Shown piece after piece: positions 1 to 8,986 of a stretch of 64,000 bases of DNA (positions within the stretch are counted from its first letter, which is position 1; each line of letters begins with the position of its first letter). The notes beneath the pieces were generated by a model. It searched no databases, was not told the DNA's origin, and saw nothing but the letters and a program-made list of their open reading frames with translations. Source of the stretch: Acidobacteriaceae bacterium KBS 83 (lineage in GTDB: Bacteria > Acidobacteriota > Terriglobia > Terriglobales > Acidobacteriaceae). The DNA lies in NCBI GenBank assembly GCA_000381585.1, contig KB906736.1:156534-220533 (forward strand), written 5' to 3'. A program made the translations under genes and the position numbers.

Positions 1-1106
1 GCGACGATTCCCAGCTCGTCATCGGTACTGCCAAGCCTGGCAAGGACCCAAAAATCTTCGTGCTGAAACGCATCGTCATGCACGACGTCGGTAGCAATGC
101 CGCATGGCCTTATGACGCCACCCTCACCAACGCCATTCCCCGCGGTGATATCCACGCCACCGGCACCTTCGGTCCCTGGAATATCGAAAGCCCCGGCGAC
201 TCCGATGTCACCGGCCACTACACCTTCACCAACGCCGACCTCGGCACCATCAAAGGCATTGGGGGCATGCTTGACTCGACCGGAAGATTTGTCGGCCAGC
301 TCAACCGTATCCTCGTCGACGGCGTCGCCGATGTACCCGCCTTCACCCTCGACACCGCGAATCGCCCGGTGCCTCTCCACACCCGTTTCCACGCCATCGT
401 CGACGGCACCAGCGGCGACACAACGCTCGATCCCGTCGCGGCCATACTCGGCAGCTCCCACTTCGTCTGCTCCGGCTCCGTCATCAATGTCAAAGGCAAA
501 GGTCACATCATCGATCTCAACATCGACATCCCTTCCGGTCAGATCCGTGACTTCCTCAATCTCGCCGTCAAAACCCAGCCCCCGATCATGAGCGGCACCC
601 TCCAGATGAAAGCGAAGCTCAACATCCCCCCCGGCAAGGAAAGCGTCACGAAGAAAATCGGTGTGCGCGGCGCGTTTGTCCTCATGGGCATTCACTTCAA
701 CAACTCGCAGGTAGAAGACAAGGTGGACATGCTCAGTCTGCGTGCCCAGGGCAAACCCGGCGAAGCGCGTCCTGGCGCAGCCGATGTTCACTCACAGATG
801 CGTGGCACCTTCAATCTCAAATCCGGCCAACTGGATTTCAGCCAGCTCAACTACACACTTCCCGGCGCCACCGTCAATCTCGCCGGCCAGTACACTCTCG
901 ATGGCAAAAAATTTGACTTCGCAGGCAAAGTCCGCACCGACGCCAAACTCTCCCAGATGACCTCAACTTGGTGGAAGTCGCTCATGCTCAAACCCGTCGA
1001 TCCCTTCTTCCACAAGCACGGCGCCGGGGCAGAAATCCCCGTCAAGATCACCGGCACCAACACCGCACCCAAGTTCGGTCTCGACCTTGGCAGCGGCAAG
1101 AAGTAA
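1..1106 (+). CDS. AsmA-like C-terminal domain protein (5' end outside window)
   Basis: The reading frame is open from base 3 and runs to a TAA at 1106, so only the C-terminal ~367 residues are visible and the true start lies outside the window. Seen: alternating short beta-type strands rich in Gly, Asp and Thr, repeated phrases such as DIHATGTFGPWN and a late segment that reads like the AsmA_2/DUF3971 C-terminal fold (INLAGQYTLDGKKFDF-type text), ending in a PKFGLDLG motif common at the end of AsmA-family proteins. Known: AsmA-like proteins span the periplasm from the inner membrane and are linked to phospholipid transport and outer-membrane assembly. The specific role here is inferred from the fold only. 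Confidence 0.7.
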   Translation, partial: DDSQLVIGTAKPGKDPKIFVLKRIVMHDVGSNAAWPYDATLTNAIPRGDIHATGTFGPWNIESPGDSDVTGHYTFTNADLGTIKGIGGMLDSTGRFVGQLNRILVDGVADVPAFTLDTANRPVPLHTRFHAIVDGTSGDTTLDPVAAILGSSHFVCSGSVINVKGKGHIIDLNIDIPSGQIRDFLNLAVKTQPPIMSGTLQMKAKLNIPPGKESVTKKIGVRGAFVLMGIHFNNSQVEDKVDMLSLRAQGKPGEARPGAADVHSQMRGTFNLKSGQLDFSQLNYTLPGATVNLAGQYTLDGKKFDFAGKVRTDAKLSQMTSTWWKSLMLKPVDPFFHKHGAGAEIPVKITGTNTAPKFGLDLGSGKK

Positions 1107-1139
1107 CAGATGTCACGAGCCGCCTGTACCCTCTCGCGA

Positions 1140-1490
1140 TCAGCGATGCTCTGACGGCCTGGGATGCATCGGCTGATAGAGCCCGACCATGCCCCCACTC
1201 GGCAACGTGAGCGTCGTGATCTGCCCCCAGCGCTCCTCGCGTACCGTGCCGCAGTGCGCACCCCTGCTCTTCAACTCCTCTATGGTCCCTGCAAGGTCGT
1301 CACACGTCAGGTAAAGTTCGGGCCGTTCGTTGCCCACCGCAGGATGGAATGCTGCCTCGCTCGGCGGAAGGGCGAAGATGAGCCACCCGTGTCCCGCATC
1401 TACCGCTTCGAAGCCCAGCACCTCACGAAAGAAGTTACGATCCGCGTCAGCGTTCCGGCTGTAGAGAACCACATGTGCTCCGTCGATCAC
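1140..1490 (-). CDS. VOC-family (glyoxalase/bleomycin-resistance fold) protein
   Basis: A 116-residue single-domain protein. The N-terminal text (AHVVLYSRNADADRNFFREVLGF) followed by a C-terminal GQITTLTLPSGGMVGLYQP strand is the usual pattern of one vicinal-oxygen-chelate module of two beta-alpha-beta-beta-beta units. It starts with GTG at 1490, which is preceded five bases upstream by an AGGAGG ribosome-binding site that fixes the start. Substrate unknown; such small proteins form dimers and are often dioxygenases, isomerases or antibiotic-binding proteins. It is followed on the opposite side by tag, read in the same direction, 27 bp apart, so the two may be co-transcribed. Confidence 0.8.
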   Translation of the reverse strand: MIDGAHVVLYSRNADADRNFFREVLGFEAVDAGHGWLIFALPPSEAAFHPAVGNERPELYLTCDDLAGTIEELKSRGAHCGTVREERWGQITTLTLPSGGMVGLYQPMHPRPSEHR

Positions 1491-1517
1491 GGATACCTCC
1501 TATTGCCCTCGGCGGCA

Positions 1518-2084
1518 TCACCTTTTCGAACGCACCCCTCTGCGCCGGAAACAATCAAGCGCATGATCGTCCACCATCCCCACTGCCTGCATCCACGCAT
1601 ACACAATCACCGGCCCCACAAACTTGAAGCCGCGCTTCTTCAGGTCCGCCGAGATCGTCTCCGACAAGGGCGTCTTCGCCAGCAGATGGCCGGTCGTGCT
1701 CACCACCGGCTTTCCATTCACGTGCGCCCACATCGCCTTCGCAAAACCACCTTCCTTCTCCATCGCAAGAAAGATCCGCGCCCCAGCAATCGTCGCCTCG
1801 ATCTTAGCGCGCGAGCGGATGATCCCCTCATCCTTCAGCAGTCTCTCGATGTCCCTTTCCGTGAACCGCGCCACCTTGTCGGGATCGAAATCGCGAAATG
1901 CTTTGCGAAATGCCTCACGCTTGCGCAGGATCGTCAGCCACGAGAGTCCCGCCTGAAAACCTTCGAGCATCAACATCTCCCACATCGCGCGCCCATCGCG
2001 CACCGGTCTTCCCCACTCCTTGTCGTGATACTCGCGCAGTAGCGGATCGCTCTCCGCCCACTTGCATCGCTTCTTTTCGTTCAT
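1518..2084 (-). CDS. tag: DNA-3-methyladenine glycosylase I
   Basis: 188 residues, the usual Tag length (E. coli 187). It removes N3-methyladenine from alkylated DNA. Seen: RCKW near the start, YHDKEWG at 19-25, EGFQAGLSW, the GIIRSRAKIEA segment, KKRGFKFVGP and the C-terminal DHALDC. Cys7, His20 and the His and Cys of DHALDC correspond to the four zinc ligands of E. coli Tag (Cys4, His17, His175, Cys179). It starts at an ATG preceded by a G-rich GGGGGAG. The neighbour upstream is a divergent kinase gene, so its promoter lies within 2085-2553. Confidence 0.95.
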   Translation of the reverse strand: MNEKKRCKWAESDPLLREYHDKEWGRPVRDGRAMWEMLMLEGFQAGLSWLTILRKREAFRKAFRDFDPDKVARFTERDIERLLKDEGIIRSRAKIEATIAGARIFLAMEKEGGFAKAMWAHVNGKPVVSTTGHLLAKTPLSETISADLKKRGFKFVGPVIVYAWMQAVGMVDDHALDCFRRRGVRSKR

Positions 2085-2553
2085 ACTCCCCCGCTCAGCG
2101 TGATCCTAAACCGCAATGCCTCGCGCCGACCCGCAATGCTGCAAGAACACCATCGCCGCGCCGTGAGATTCAAAGGCTGAAGAAGCGACGACCACCAAGG
2201 TCACCTCGCGCCGCCTTCAACTGACAAATGCGGACCTGTGCCATGGAACGTGCAAAGACATTTTTTGGGGTGCGCTCGGTGCGCCGGGAGGGGTTTGCAA
2301 GCGGAGCGTGCGTGGGTTTGGCACGGTGGGCCTTCCATTCACGCATTACTGAGTGACGGACGGCTGGCTAGAGGAACAGTATTATCTAACTAAACAATAG
2401 CGATAACTGAAGTACTCCATGTTACTATTTACCTGCTTAACAGACCGCCATCTTCAGCACCGTAGATGGCTGCGATCGACTAGATCGACTGGATCCTATT
2501 TCTCCCCTGACACTTGCCGGCTTCCGGAATAACCGTTCGAACGCAACTGATAA
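2085..2553. other. Intergenic region between divergent tag and kinase genes
   Basis: About 470 bp with no convincing gene. The part from about 2370 to 2450 is clearly more AT-rich than its surroundings and is the natural place for the promoters of the divergent genes, but no hexamer pair stands out enough to be named. Bases 2124-2142 contain a 19-bp string found again exactly at 5967-5985 in the end of the broken epimerase gene. Confidence 0.5.
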
Positions 2554-5400
2554 ATGGAGGACCTGCGTCCTCTATTTCGGTTGAATGGGGCATTCATGGG
2601 TCTGCCGAGACAATCCGCGGAGCAGTTGTTTCTAGATGCGCTCGAGTTGCAGCCCGAGAAGCGGCAGACCTTTGTCGACCGTGCCTGCCGTGGAGACCCT
2701 GGGCTGCGAAGGCGGGTTGAGGAACTGCTGCGGGAAGACGAACGCGCCGGTAGCTTCCTGCGCGTGCCGATCCTCGTGAGCAGGCTGGACGCCGCTGCTG
2801 GCGGTGCAACCGTCTCCGGCCTTGATCGTGACCATACGGACGTGACAGCGCGCTTCAACGCGGGGGAGACCATCGCGCACCGCTTTCTCGTGGTGCGCTT
2901 TATCGCGCGCGGCGGCATGGGTGAGGTTTACGAGGTGGAAGATTGTCTGCTACACGGCAATCGAGTCGCGCTAAAGATGATTCGGCCGGAGATAGCCGCA
3001 CATCCGGAGTCAGCCCATCGCTTCGAGCAGGAGGTTCTGCTAGCCCGGAAGATCAATCATCCGAATCTGTGCCCGATCTACGAGATATTTCGCTGCGATG
3101 ATGAGCCGCCGCCGTTTCTCTTCCTCACCATGAAACTGCTCACTGGCGAGACCCTGGACGTTAGCCTTCGGAAGAATGTGCTGCTGCCACGCGATGAGGC
3201 GCTCGAAATTTTCCGGCAGATGATCGCGGGCATCGCCGCGATCCACGACGCCGGTGTTGTTCACCGAGATATTAAGCCGACCAACGTCATGCTTGACCGT
3301 TCAGGTTTGCGGCTCTCCGTGTCCATCATGGACTTTGGTCTCGCTCGGCAATACGAGTCCGACGCAACGCTCCCGGGGATCGCCGCAATCGCTGGAACTC
3401 CTGGCTATCTTGCCCCTGAGCTCATCCGCGGCAATCGGCCGTCACGTGCTTCGGACGTTTTCGCGCTCGGCGTGCTGCTGCACCAGGTGCTTACGGGAGA
3501 GCGCCCGGTCGAGTCAGCGGATGGCCTCAATCTGCACTCGGCACCGTCGCTCGATGCGATAACCGTGCCCGAGCTCCATAAACGAACCGTCGGCGAGTTT
3601 CTCTCCGAAGACCCAGTCGTTCGCTGTCGCGCCTTCGAGCAGTTCCGTTCCACCATTGAACGAGGACCGCTGCAATCGGAGCTCCGGCAGTCACCTCACA
3701 CATGGACGCGCCGCCAGATGCTGGCAGCTTCCGGCGCCGCATTCTGTGCGGTCGCGGGTGGCGCCTTCTGGAAGCGAGAGACCCTCGCGGATTATATGCA
3801 CCCCTTGCCGGTCAAGCGCTTCGTGGCGCTGCTTGGCTGGCCGCCTTCTGCAGACGCGAAGATCAAGCTGGTTCTTATGGGCTTGATGGATTCGATCTCG
3901 AGCGAGCTCGCGCGGGCGGAGGCGTATGACCGCAATCTGCTTCTGATTCCTCAACAATCCCCGGATGACGTGAAGACCACTGCCCAACTCAACGAGGTCC
4001 GCGAATCCCTTGGTGCGAATCTTGTCCTCGCCGCCTCCGGCATGCAGTCATCCAAGGGTCTCCAAATCGCTTTGAAAATTCTCGACCCTTCCATGCGGGC
4101 TCTTCGTTCCAAAGACATTCACGTCCCTCTCGACCGTCAACTCACTCTACCGCAGAAGGCCGTGCACGCCGCAGCCGACTTATTAAACCTCACCGATTAC
4201 CAGCCGGACGACAAACGTACAGCAGTTGGAACCGACAACCCTAAGGCGTACGCTGCGTTCCAGGCAGCAGAAGTGTTGCGGAAGGAGCCGAATGACTCCG
4301 CTCTTGAGCCAGCGATAGAAAAGTACAAGGAAGCTACGGATCTGGATCCACACTACTCGCTGGCACAGGCCAGGCTCGCCCTCGCTTACTGTCGCCTCTG
4401 GGTTTTGGAACACAATCCGGGGACGCTTGTGTTATCGCGTGCCGCCGCCGATGCCGCTCTCGCGATCAGCCGGGACTCGGTAGATGCGCACAGCGCACGC
4501 GGCTTTTTCATGCAGGAGATCGGGGACCGGCAGTCCGCGATACGTGAGATGAAGACGGCCTTGGCGCTTGATCCAGGCAACACGCAGACGCTCATATGGC
4601 AGGCTCAGTTCTATACGGATCTCAACCAGTGGCAAAGGGCGGAGGATAGTTTCCGCCGTGCGCTGCAACTCCGCCCAAACGATTGGCTTGCGCACAATAA
4701 CTTAGGCGATCTTTTGCAGCGGCAGGGCAGGTACACAGAAGCGCTCCGCGAATTCCGAGCTGCCAACGTGGTCAATCCGAGGAATGCGTTGGCGCTGCTC
4801 AACATGGGGTGCATGTACCTGCTGTTAGGCCGAGCCGATGAGGCGAGTGATCGCCTGCAGCAGAGTATGAAGTTGAAGCGTGACCCAACAGCATCCGCCA
4901 CCATGGCTCAAGTGCTCCGGAGCCAGGGGAAGCCGGCGCTTGCGCTCCAGTCTGCAAAGGAGGCCACGAAACTTGACCCGCAAGATAGCACGACTTGGTT
5001 GGAACTGGGAGACTGTTACACCGCACTCAGCGATCATCGCGCTGAGGCCAAAAGAGCGTATGCGGCGGGTGCGCAGGCACAGCAGGAGAGTCTGCAGATG
5101 AATCCGCTGCAGGGACCTGGCTGGATCCTCCTCGCACTGCTCGAGGCGAAGGCAGGATCTGCGAAAGAAGCCCGACTCCATATGCGCAAGGGTGACGCAT
5201 TGCCCACTGCAGACATCGACACGCAGTTATACAAGGCGCGGATGTTCGAACAACTCGGCATGCGTAAGGATGCACTGGACACTCTGGCAGCTTGCTTTAA
5301 GCGAGGAGCTACCACGTTTCAGATAGACCTTATGCCCGAGATGGCCTCCCTCAAAAAAGATCCCCTATATCAGAAGATGGTCCCCTCTACGGGCTCCTAA
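2554..5400 (+). CDS. Membrane Ser/Thr protein kinase with C-terminal TPR repeats
   Basis: 948 residues. Seen: an N-terminal segment of the type found before acidobacterial kinases (ERA-like LFLDALELQPEKRQTF, residues ~24-70), then a Hanks-type kinase domain at about 111-375 with glycine loop ARGGMGEVYE (118-127), catalytic Lys141, HRDIKPTN with Asp239, and MDFGLAR with Asp260. One probable membrane helix lies near 389-407, so the kinase is cytosolic. The remainder contains a variable domain and then several TPR units (about 590-930, e.g. ALDPGNTQT, LQLRPNDWLAHNNLG). The complete catalytic set suggests an active kinase. ATG at 2596 (residue 15) is an equally good start. A small lipoprotein gene follows 38 bp downstream and is probably co-transcribed. 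Substrates unknown. Confidence 0.9.
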   Translation: MEDLRPLFRLNGAFMGLPRQSAEQLFLDALELQPEKRQTFVDRACRGDPGLRRRVEELLREDERAGSFLRVPILVSRLDAAAGGATVSGLDRDHTDVTARFNAGETIAHRFLVVRFIARGGMGEVYEVEDCLLHGNRVALKMIRPEIAAHPESAHRFEQEVLLARKINHPNLCPIYEIFRCDDEPPPFLFLTMKLLTGETLDVSLRKNVLLPRDEALEIFRQMIAGIAAIHDAGVVHRDIKPTNVMLDRSGLRLSVSIMDFGLARQYESDATLPGIAAIAGTPGYLAPELIRGNRPSRASDVFALGVLLHQVLTGERPVESADGLNLHSAPSLDAITVPELHKRTVGEFLSEDPVVRCRAFEQFRSTIERGPLQSELRQSPHTWTRRQMLAASGAAFCAVAGGAFWKRETLADYMHPLPVKRFVALLGWPPSADAKIKLVLMGLMDSISSELARAEAYDRNLLLIPQQSPDDVKTTAQLNEVRESLGANLVLAASGMQSSKGLQIALKILDPSMRALRSKDIHVPLDRQLTLPQKAVHAAADLLNLTDYQPDDKRTAVGTDNPKAYAAFQAAEVLRKEPNDSALEPAIEKYKEATDLDPHYSLAQARLALAYCRLWVLEHNPGTLVLSRAAADAALAISRDSVDAHSARGFFMQEIGDRQSAIREMKTALALDPGNTQTLIWQAQFYTDLNQWQRAEDSFRRALQLRPNDWLAHNNLGDLLQRQGRYTEALREFRAANVVNPRNALALLNMGCMYLLLGRADEASDRLQQSMKLKRDPTASATMAQVLRSQGKPALALQSAKEATKLDPQDSTTWLELGDCYTALSDHRAEAKRAYAAGAQAQQESLQMNPLQGPGWILLALLEAKAGSAKEARLHMRKGDALPTADIDTQLYKARMFEQLGMRKDALDTLAACFKRGATTFQIDLMPEMASLKKDPLYQKMVPSTGS

Positions 5401-5438
5401 GCAACAGACCAAATGTCAGAGGAGAACGAGGAGAATTT

Positions 5439-5837
5439 ATGCGTATCCGTCATTCAGTTTTGGCACTCGCTTTGCTATTTGTCCTGTCGGCGATCTCCGG
5501 CTGTAAGCGACAGGTAGACATTGAATTGAATCCCAATCACCTACCAACCATCTACGTTTACGAAGGTCAAGTCCTCAAGGTCCGCCCCTCCAAGAGCGAT
5601 TTGACGTTCACGTTGGCGTCCCAACAGGGTCTTTGCAAAGAAAGCGGCCCAATGCGGGGCACCCGCGAACAGCCTCCTGTATGCACCATCGCCAAACAAT
5701 CCTTTGATGACGACAAGCCGAACACTTACACCTTGACAGTCTCCGGTTCAGAGCCGACCACGTATAACGTAAACGTCTTTCCGTGTACAGGCTTTTGCCC
5801 ATTGACGAAGCCGTGTACAGGTTTTTGTCCTCATTAA
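5439..5837 (+). CDS. Small lipoprotein with duplicated Cys-rich tail
   Basis: 132 residues, preceded by a strong GAGGAG five bases before the ATG. The N-terminus is a signal peptide ending in the lipobox-like ISGC (Cys22), so the protein is probably lipidated. The middle resembles a beta-sandwich but no family was recognised. The C-terminus ends with two copies of PCTGFCP separated by three residues, giving two C-x3-C pairs; at DNA level these are near-identical 21-bp units at 5781-5801 and 5811-5831. It lies 38 bp after the kinase-TPR gene, so a role in the same signalling unit is possible but unproven. Confidence 0.75.
   Translation: MRIRHSVLALALLFVLSAISGCKRQVDIELNPNHLPTIYVYEGQVLKVRPSKSDLTFTLASQQGLCKESGPMRGTREQPPVCTIAKQSFDDDKPNTYTLTVSGSEPTTYNVNVFPCTGFCPLTKPCTGFCPH
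5781..5831 (+). repeat. Two 21-bp direct repeats encoding PCTGFCP
   Basis: Within the end of the small lipoprotein gene two 21-bp units (5781-5801, 5811-5831) begin with CCGTGTACAGG and differ at only a few third-position bases. They are separated by nine bases and keep the frame. Confidence 0.85.
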
Positions 5838-5972
5838 GCTGCACATGATATTGCCCACCACCGGCCTCTTAGGTGCCGTGTCTTCGCGCTTGAACCGCCT
5901 TGCTGCGCTTGCGAGGCGGGGAGGTGTAGCTCTGCTTCTCGGCGTGATACGGTTTGCCATCGCAAAGGTGAA

Positions 5973-6852
5973 TCAACTCGCGCCGACCCGCAATGTCCGA
6001 AAAACGGCTTCTTGGTCAGAAATGATCTCGCGATAGCCAAGTTCGGTTCGTATCCTGCTGGTGTCGTAAGCAATATTCTGCGTGAAATCGAATGGGCTGT
6101 TCAGATCAGGCTCTATCGCGGATGGCGGCAACCATGCCAGACGTTCGCCGATCGTCGGAGTGGACGCTTCGCCGACGTTGTACACGCGACCCGCGGCGGA
6201 GGGGTGCATCGATGCAATCGCAACCGCGCGGCTGCGACGTTTTCTACAAAGCCGTGGGTCCAGCGCCAATCCGGGTGGTGGCGGTATCGATAGATTGTGC
6301 TGAGATCTTCATCGCCGCCCGGTCCATACACTTTAGGAAGCCGCAGGATCGTAGCGGGCAGTCTTGGATCGCTGCATACGGCGCGCTCGGCAAGAATCTT
6401 CTCGTACCAGTATTCGAGCGCCTCCTCGGAAGCAGCTCGCGCACGGTAGAGGAACAGCTTCGTACGCAAAGGCGCATCCTCTGACAGGAGTCCTTCCTCC
6501 GGCGCCCCCGGCTCGAACTTCGTGAATCGTCCATAGGCTCGGTAGACATCCCCGCTGCTCAACAGAACCAGCCGCCCTGTATGACCAGCAAATGCACGTA
6601 CCGCCGCTTCCGCATCAGCAGCACCCATCGCAAGCGTGTGAACCACTACATCCGGCCCAAATTCAAACAGCTTCTTCGGAAACTTTTGGATCGGCATTGC
6701 AGAGCGGGGATGGAGGATCTGGTGCACGTGATTCGGCAGAACCGCCTGCGTGCGGCCGCGATGGTATATGGCAACCACATGACCTTGATCGGCAAGCTGG
6801 CGCACGAGTAGGTGCCGATGAAGCCCGTGCCGCCGATGACCAGAACCCTCAT
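5973..6852 (-). pseudogene. NAD-dependent epimerase/dehydratase gene broken by two frameshifts
   Basis: Three overlapping frames together read as one SDR-type sugar epimerase/reductase. From the ATG at 6852 the frame gives MRVLVIGGTGFIGT, the Rossmann start; near 6808-6816 the sense moves to another frame (HLLVRQLADQGHVVAIYHRG ... LLSSGDVYRAYG ... LRLPKVYGPGGDED ... GFVENVAAA); near 6225-6235 it moves again (AVAIASMHPSAAGRVYNVGE ... YREIISDQEA), ending at a stop at 5973. Each frame has its expected conserved blocks, so the ancestral gene was about 290 codons. The function was probably an NAD(P)-dependent oxidoreductase acting on a nucleotide sugar or isoflavone-like substrate. Either a real pseudogene or two sequencing errors. 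Confidence 0.85.
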
Positions 6853-6904
6853 GGTCTTTAGGATGGCGCGTCACTGCCGGGAATCAGGAGCGAACTGGTT
6901 CAAC

Positions 6905-7264
6905 TCAATCCGGCTCCTGATACAACCCGACCACATTCCCGCCCGGATCGCGAAACCGAGCCGTCTTCTCCCCCGGATCGCTGCCCATCGGCTGCACAAT
7001 CCAGCCGCCATGCTCCTCCACCTTCTTCACCGTATCCGCCACGCTGTCCACCATGATGTAGAACAGCAGTCCTGGCGTCATTGGAGCGCGCTTCGGCATA
7101 AACGCACCGCTTACCTCGCCCGTCGTATCGTCGAACGCGATCGCGCCATCGCCCCGCGTCCGAATCGTCCAGCCAAACACTTGTTGATAAAAGTCCGCCG
7201 ACGCCTGCGCATCCATGGCCGGCATCTCGATATAGCAGACCTTCCCATGCTTCGCCGTCGGCAT
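6905..7264 (-). CDS. VOC-family protein
   Basis: About 119 residues with one vicinal-oxygen-chelate domain: GKVCYIEMPAMDAQASADFYQQ at the start, VSGAFMPKR in the middle and TARFRDPGGNVVGLYQEP at the end. This is the common small VOC type in soil bacteria, of unknown substrate, sometimes annotated as a glyoxalase-like enzyme. The ATG at 7264 was chosen because GAGGAAA lies about six bases upstream; an in-frame ATG at 7300 would add 12 residues but has no ribosome-binding site. It is a monocistronic gene between a broken epimerase gene and the propeller array. Confidence 0.8.
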   Translation of the reverse strand: MPTAKHGKVCYIEMPAMDAQASADFYQQVFGWTIRTRGDGAIAFDDTTGEVSGAFMPKRAPMTPGLLFYIMVDSVADTVKKVEEHGGWIVQPMGSDPGEKTARFRDPGGNVVGLYQEPD

Positions 7265-7399
7265 CGCTCGTTTCCTCATCTCCACAAGAAATGTCGTCAT
7301 CGTCGTTAGTCCGAATTGCCGTCATCGCACCTGAAGCCCGAAACGCTTCGCAGCTTGCTTACCCGCGTGAGCGAGAAGCAGCACTCCGGGCACCCGGAG

Positions 7400-7545
7400 C
7401 AAACGAAGCGAGCCTGCAGTAAATGGCTGCGCGAGACGTGCCTGGAAATCTCCTGCGATGGAATGGAGCCTAGAGTTTTGGGGGGAAAGTCAGGGCTGCG
7501 CGGCAGTCTATGCCTTCAAAGCAGCCCACGCAATTCGAAATTCGA
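7400..7545 (-). pseudogene. Decayed 5' end of a fourth propeller gene copy
   Basis: The sequence here aligns with the leader regions of two of the downstream propeller paralogues. The blocks CTGCGCGAGACG, CTCCTG (reverse of the ribosome-binding site), TGGAATGGAGCC, a G-run, AGGGCTGCGCGGCAGTCTATGCC and CACGCAATT match in order those at 11630-11735 (copy 3 start and leader) and 8846-8955 (copy 1). The start codon (CAT on the plus strand in copy 3) is degraded to ACG. No coding part remains; beyond it lies the VOC gene. It is best read as the surviving promoter and signal-peptide edge of a lost copy. Confidence 0.55.
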
Positions 7546-7643
7546 TCCCTCATCCAAAATTCATTTCGAAACTATCTGTGAGTACGGTTCGCGCCTGTCA
7601 AATGGATGTGGCACTCATCCGGAACCCCACCTGATCCGTGTTT

Positions 7644-8848
7644 CTACTTCGGCACCACAAACAATCCCGCAGGGCCGCTGATCGTGTAGGGCGACCCCGG
7701 TGCTGCAGCGATGCTCGTCGGTGTGATCGTGTACACGTACAACTTGCCACCGGTACCGAGCGCGTAGAGATGATTTGTCTTGTCCCAGCGAATCCAGCTG
7801 ATCAGACCCGTCGTTAACACCTTGCCGTACTTTGTAATCGGCGCCGCGCCATTGAAGTGAAAGACCTGCAATCCTCCCGATGTCCCTCCGGCAACTGCCA
7901 GCAACTTTCCGTCAGGAGACATATTCATGTACGTCGGAAACACATCCGGAAAAGGCATGTTCTTGTAAGTGTTGGTGGTGTGAGCATTCCCTTGACTGTC
8001 CACCGTGAAGCTGCCGATCTGAGCGCCTCCGGTCGTTCCAAACGGCGCGTCAAACCAGGGGTGCATCGCGATCGCCAGATGGTTGCTCGGATCTGACGTC
8101 ACCTGTAGCGGGAACCAGCTGTAACCCGGATCATCTGCCGGAGGAGGAGCGGGAAAGTCCCAAAAGCCGCCGAAAGATTCAAGCGTGCCGTTCGTCTCAC
8201 GGAGGAATGACGATTCGCTGGTGAGATAGACATCCGTGTCTCCGAATTGGGTCACAAAATCGAAGTTATTGACGAGATATGCATACTTGTTGTTCGAGAG
8301 GAATGTCGGCAGATTCCGCATCGCCGGGGCGCCCGTGTTGATCGTGGTCGATCCGTTGAAAGTGAGCTGGCCGGATGCCGTTGCGATCTTGAAAGTCTGG
8401 AAGGCGTTACACACGTTGACGCCGTCCGGCGGCACGTTCAGCAGCACATACACATCCTGGCCGCTGTGATCCAGAACAGCTCCGTTGGTCGTCCCGCAAT
8501 TGCTGCCGCTGTAGTTCTGTGTATCGATCTGCGACACCTGCGCGCCGATCGCACCATTCGCCTTCACCGGATACGAGCGAACCAAGTCCGTGCCCACGGT
8601 GATGAAGTACTTCTGATTGCTGCCGATCATCAGCCCCGTGGTCTTGAATGGCGAACCGGAGCCAGCGTGAGCTTCCCGTTCGACGCTGCGTTATACAAAT
8701 TGATTCCCTTTGACGTACCGACGTACACGTACGCGACGGGAGCGGGTGCGGCAACAGCCTGCGTTATGGCTTGAGCGATAAGCGGCGCTGTGGCAAGGGT
8801 AGAGAGTAAACACAAAAGCAGTGTGCGGCGGAAAGCTGCGCAAGGCAT
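7644..8848 (-). pseudogene. Secreted beta-propeller (lactonase-like) protein, copy 1, single-base deletion
   Basis: Copy 1 of three tandem paralogues. The ATG at 8848, with AGGAG nine bases upstream, opens a signal peptide (MPCAAFRRTLLLCLLSTLA) followed by APVAYVYVGTSKGINLYNA; the frame is then lost near 8661, where copies 2 and 3 have GGAGACCAGCG/GGAAACCAGCG and this copy has GGAGCCAGCG, one A missing. The remainder (328 codons, from MIGSNQKYF to FVVPK) is intact in the other frame. Known: YVTN/lactonase-like seven-bladed propellers are binding or hydrolytic scaffolds; the activity here is unknown. The rest of the frame has no further damage, so the lesion is recent, programmed, or a sequencing error. 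Confidence 0.85.
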
Positions 8849-8986
8849 AGTGAAAAGCTCCTGGTTTTCAGTGGGGCCGCTGACGGAGGGGGCAGCCAAT
8901 CAAGGGCTGCACGGGAGTGTATGCCTTAGCAATAGTCCACGCAATTGGTTTTACTCATCGCACACGTGCACTTCTGACAAGCAGTT

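Noticed and set aside
1164..2042. Plus-strand open frame over the VOC gene and tag
   Set aside because: Both of those have strong family signatures on the minus strand; this frame is Arg/His-rich and featureless.
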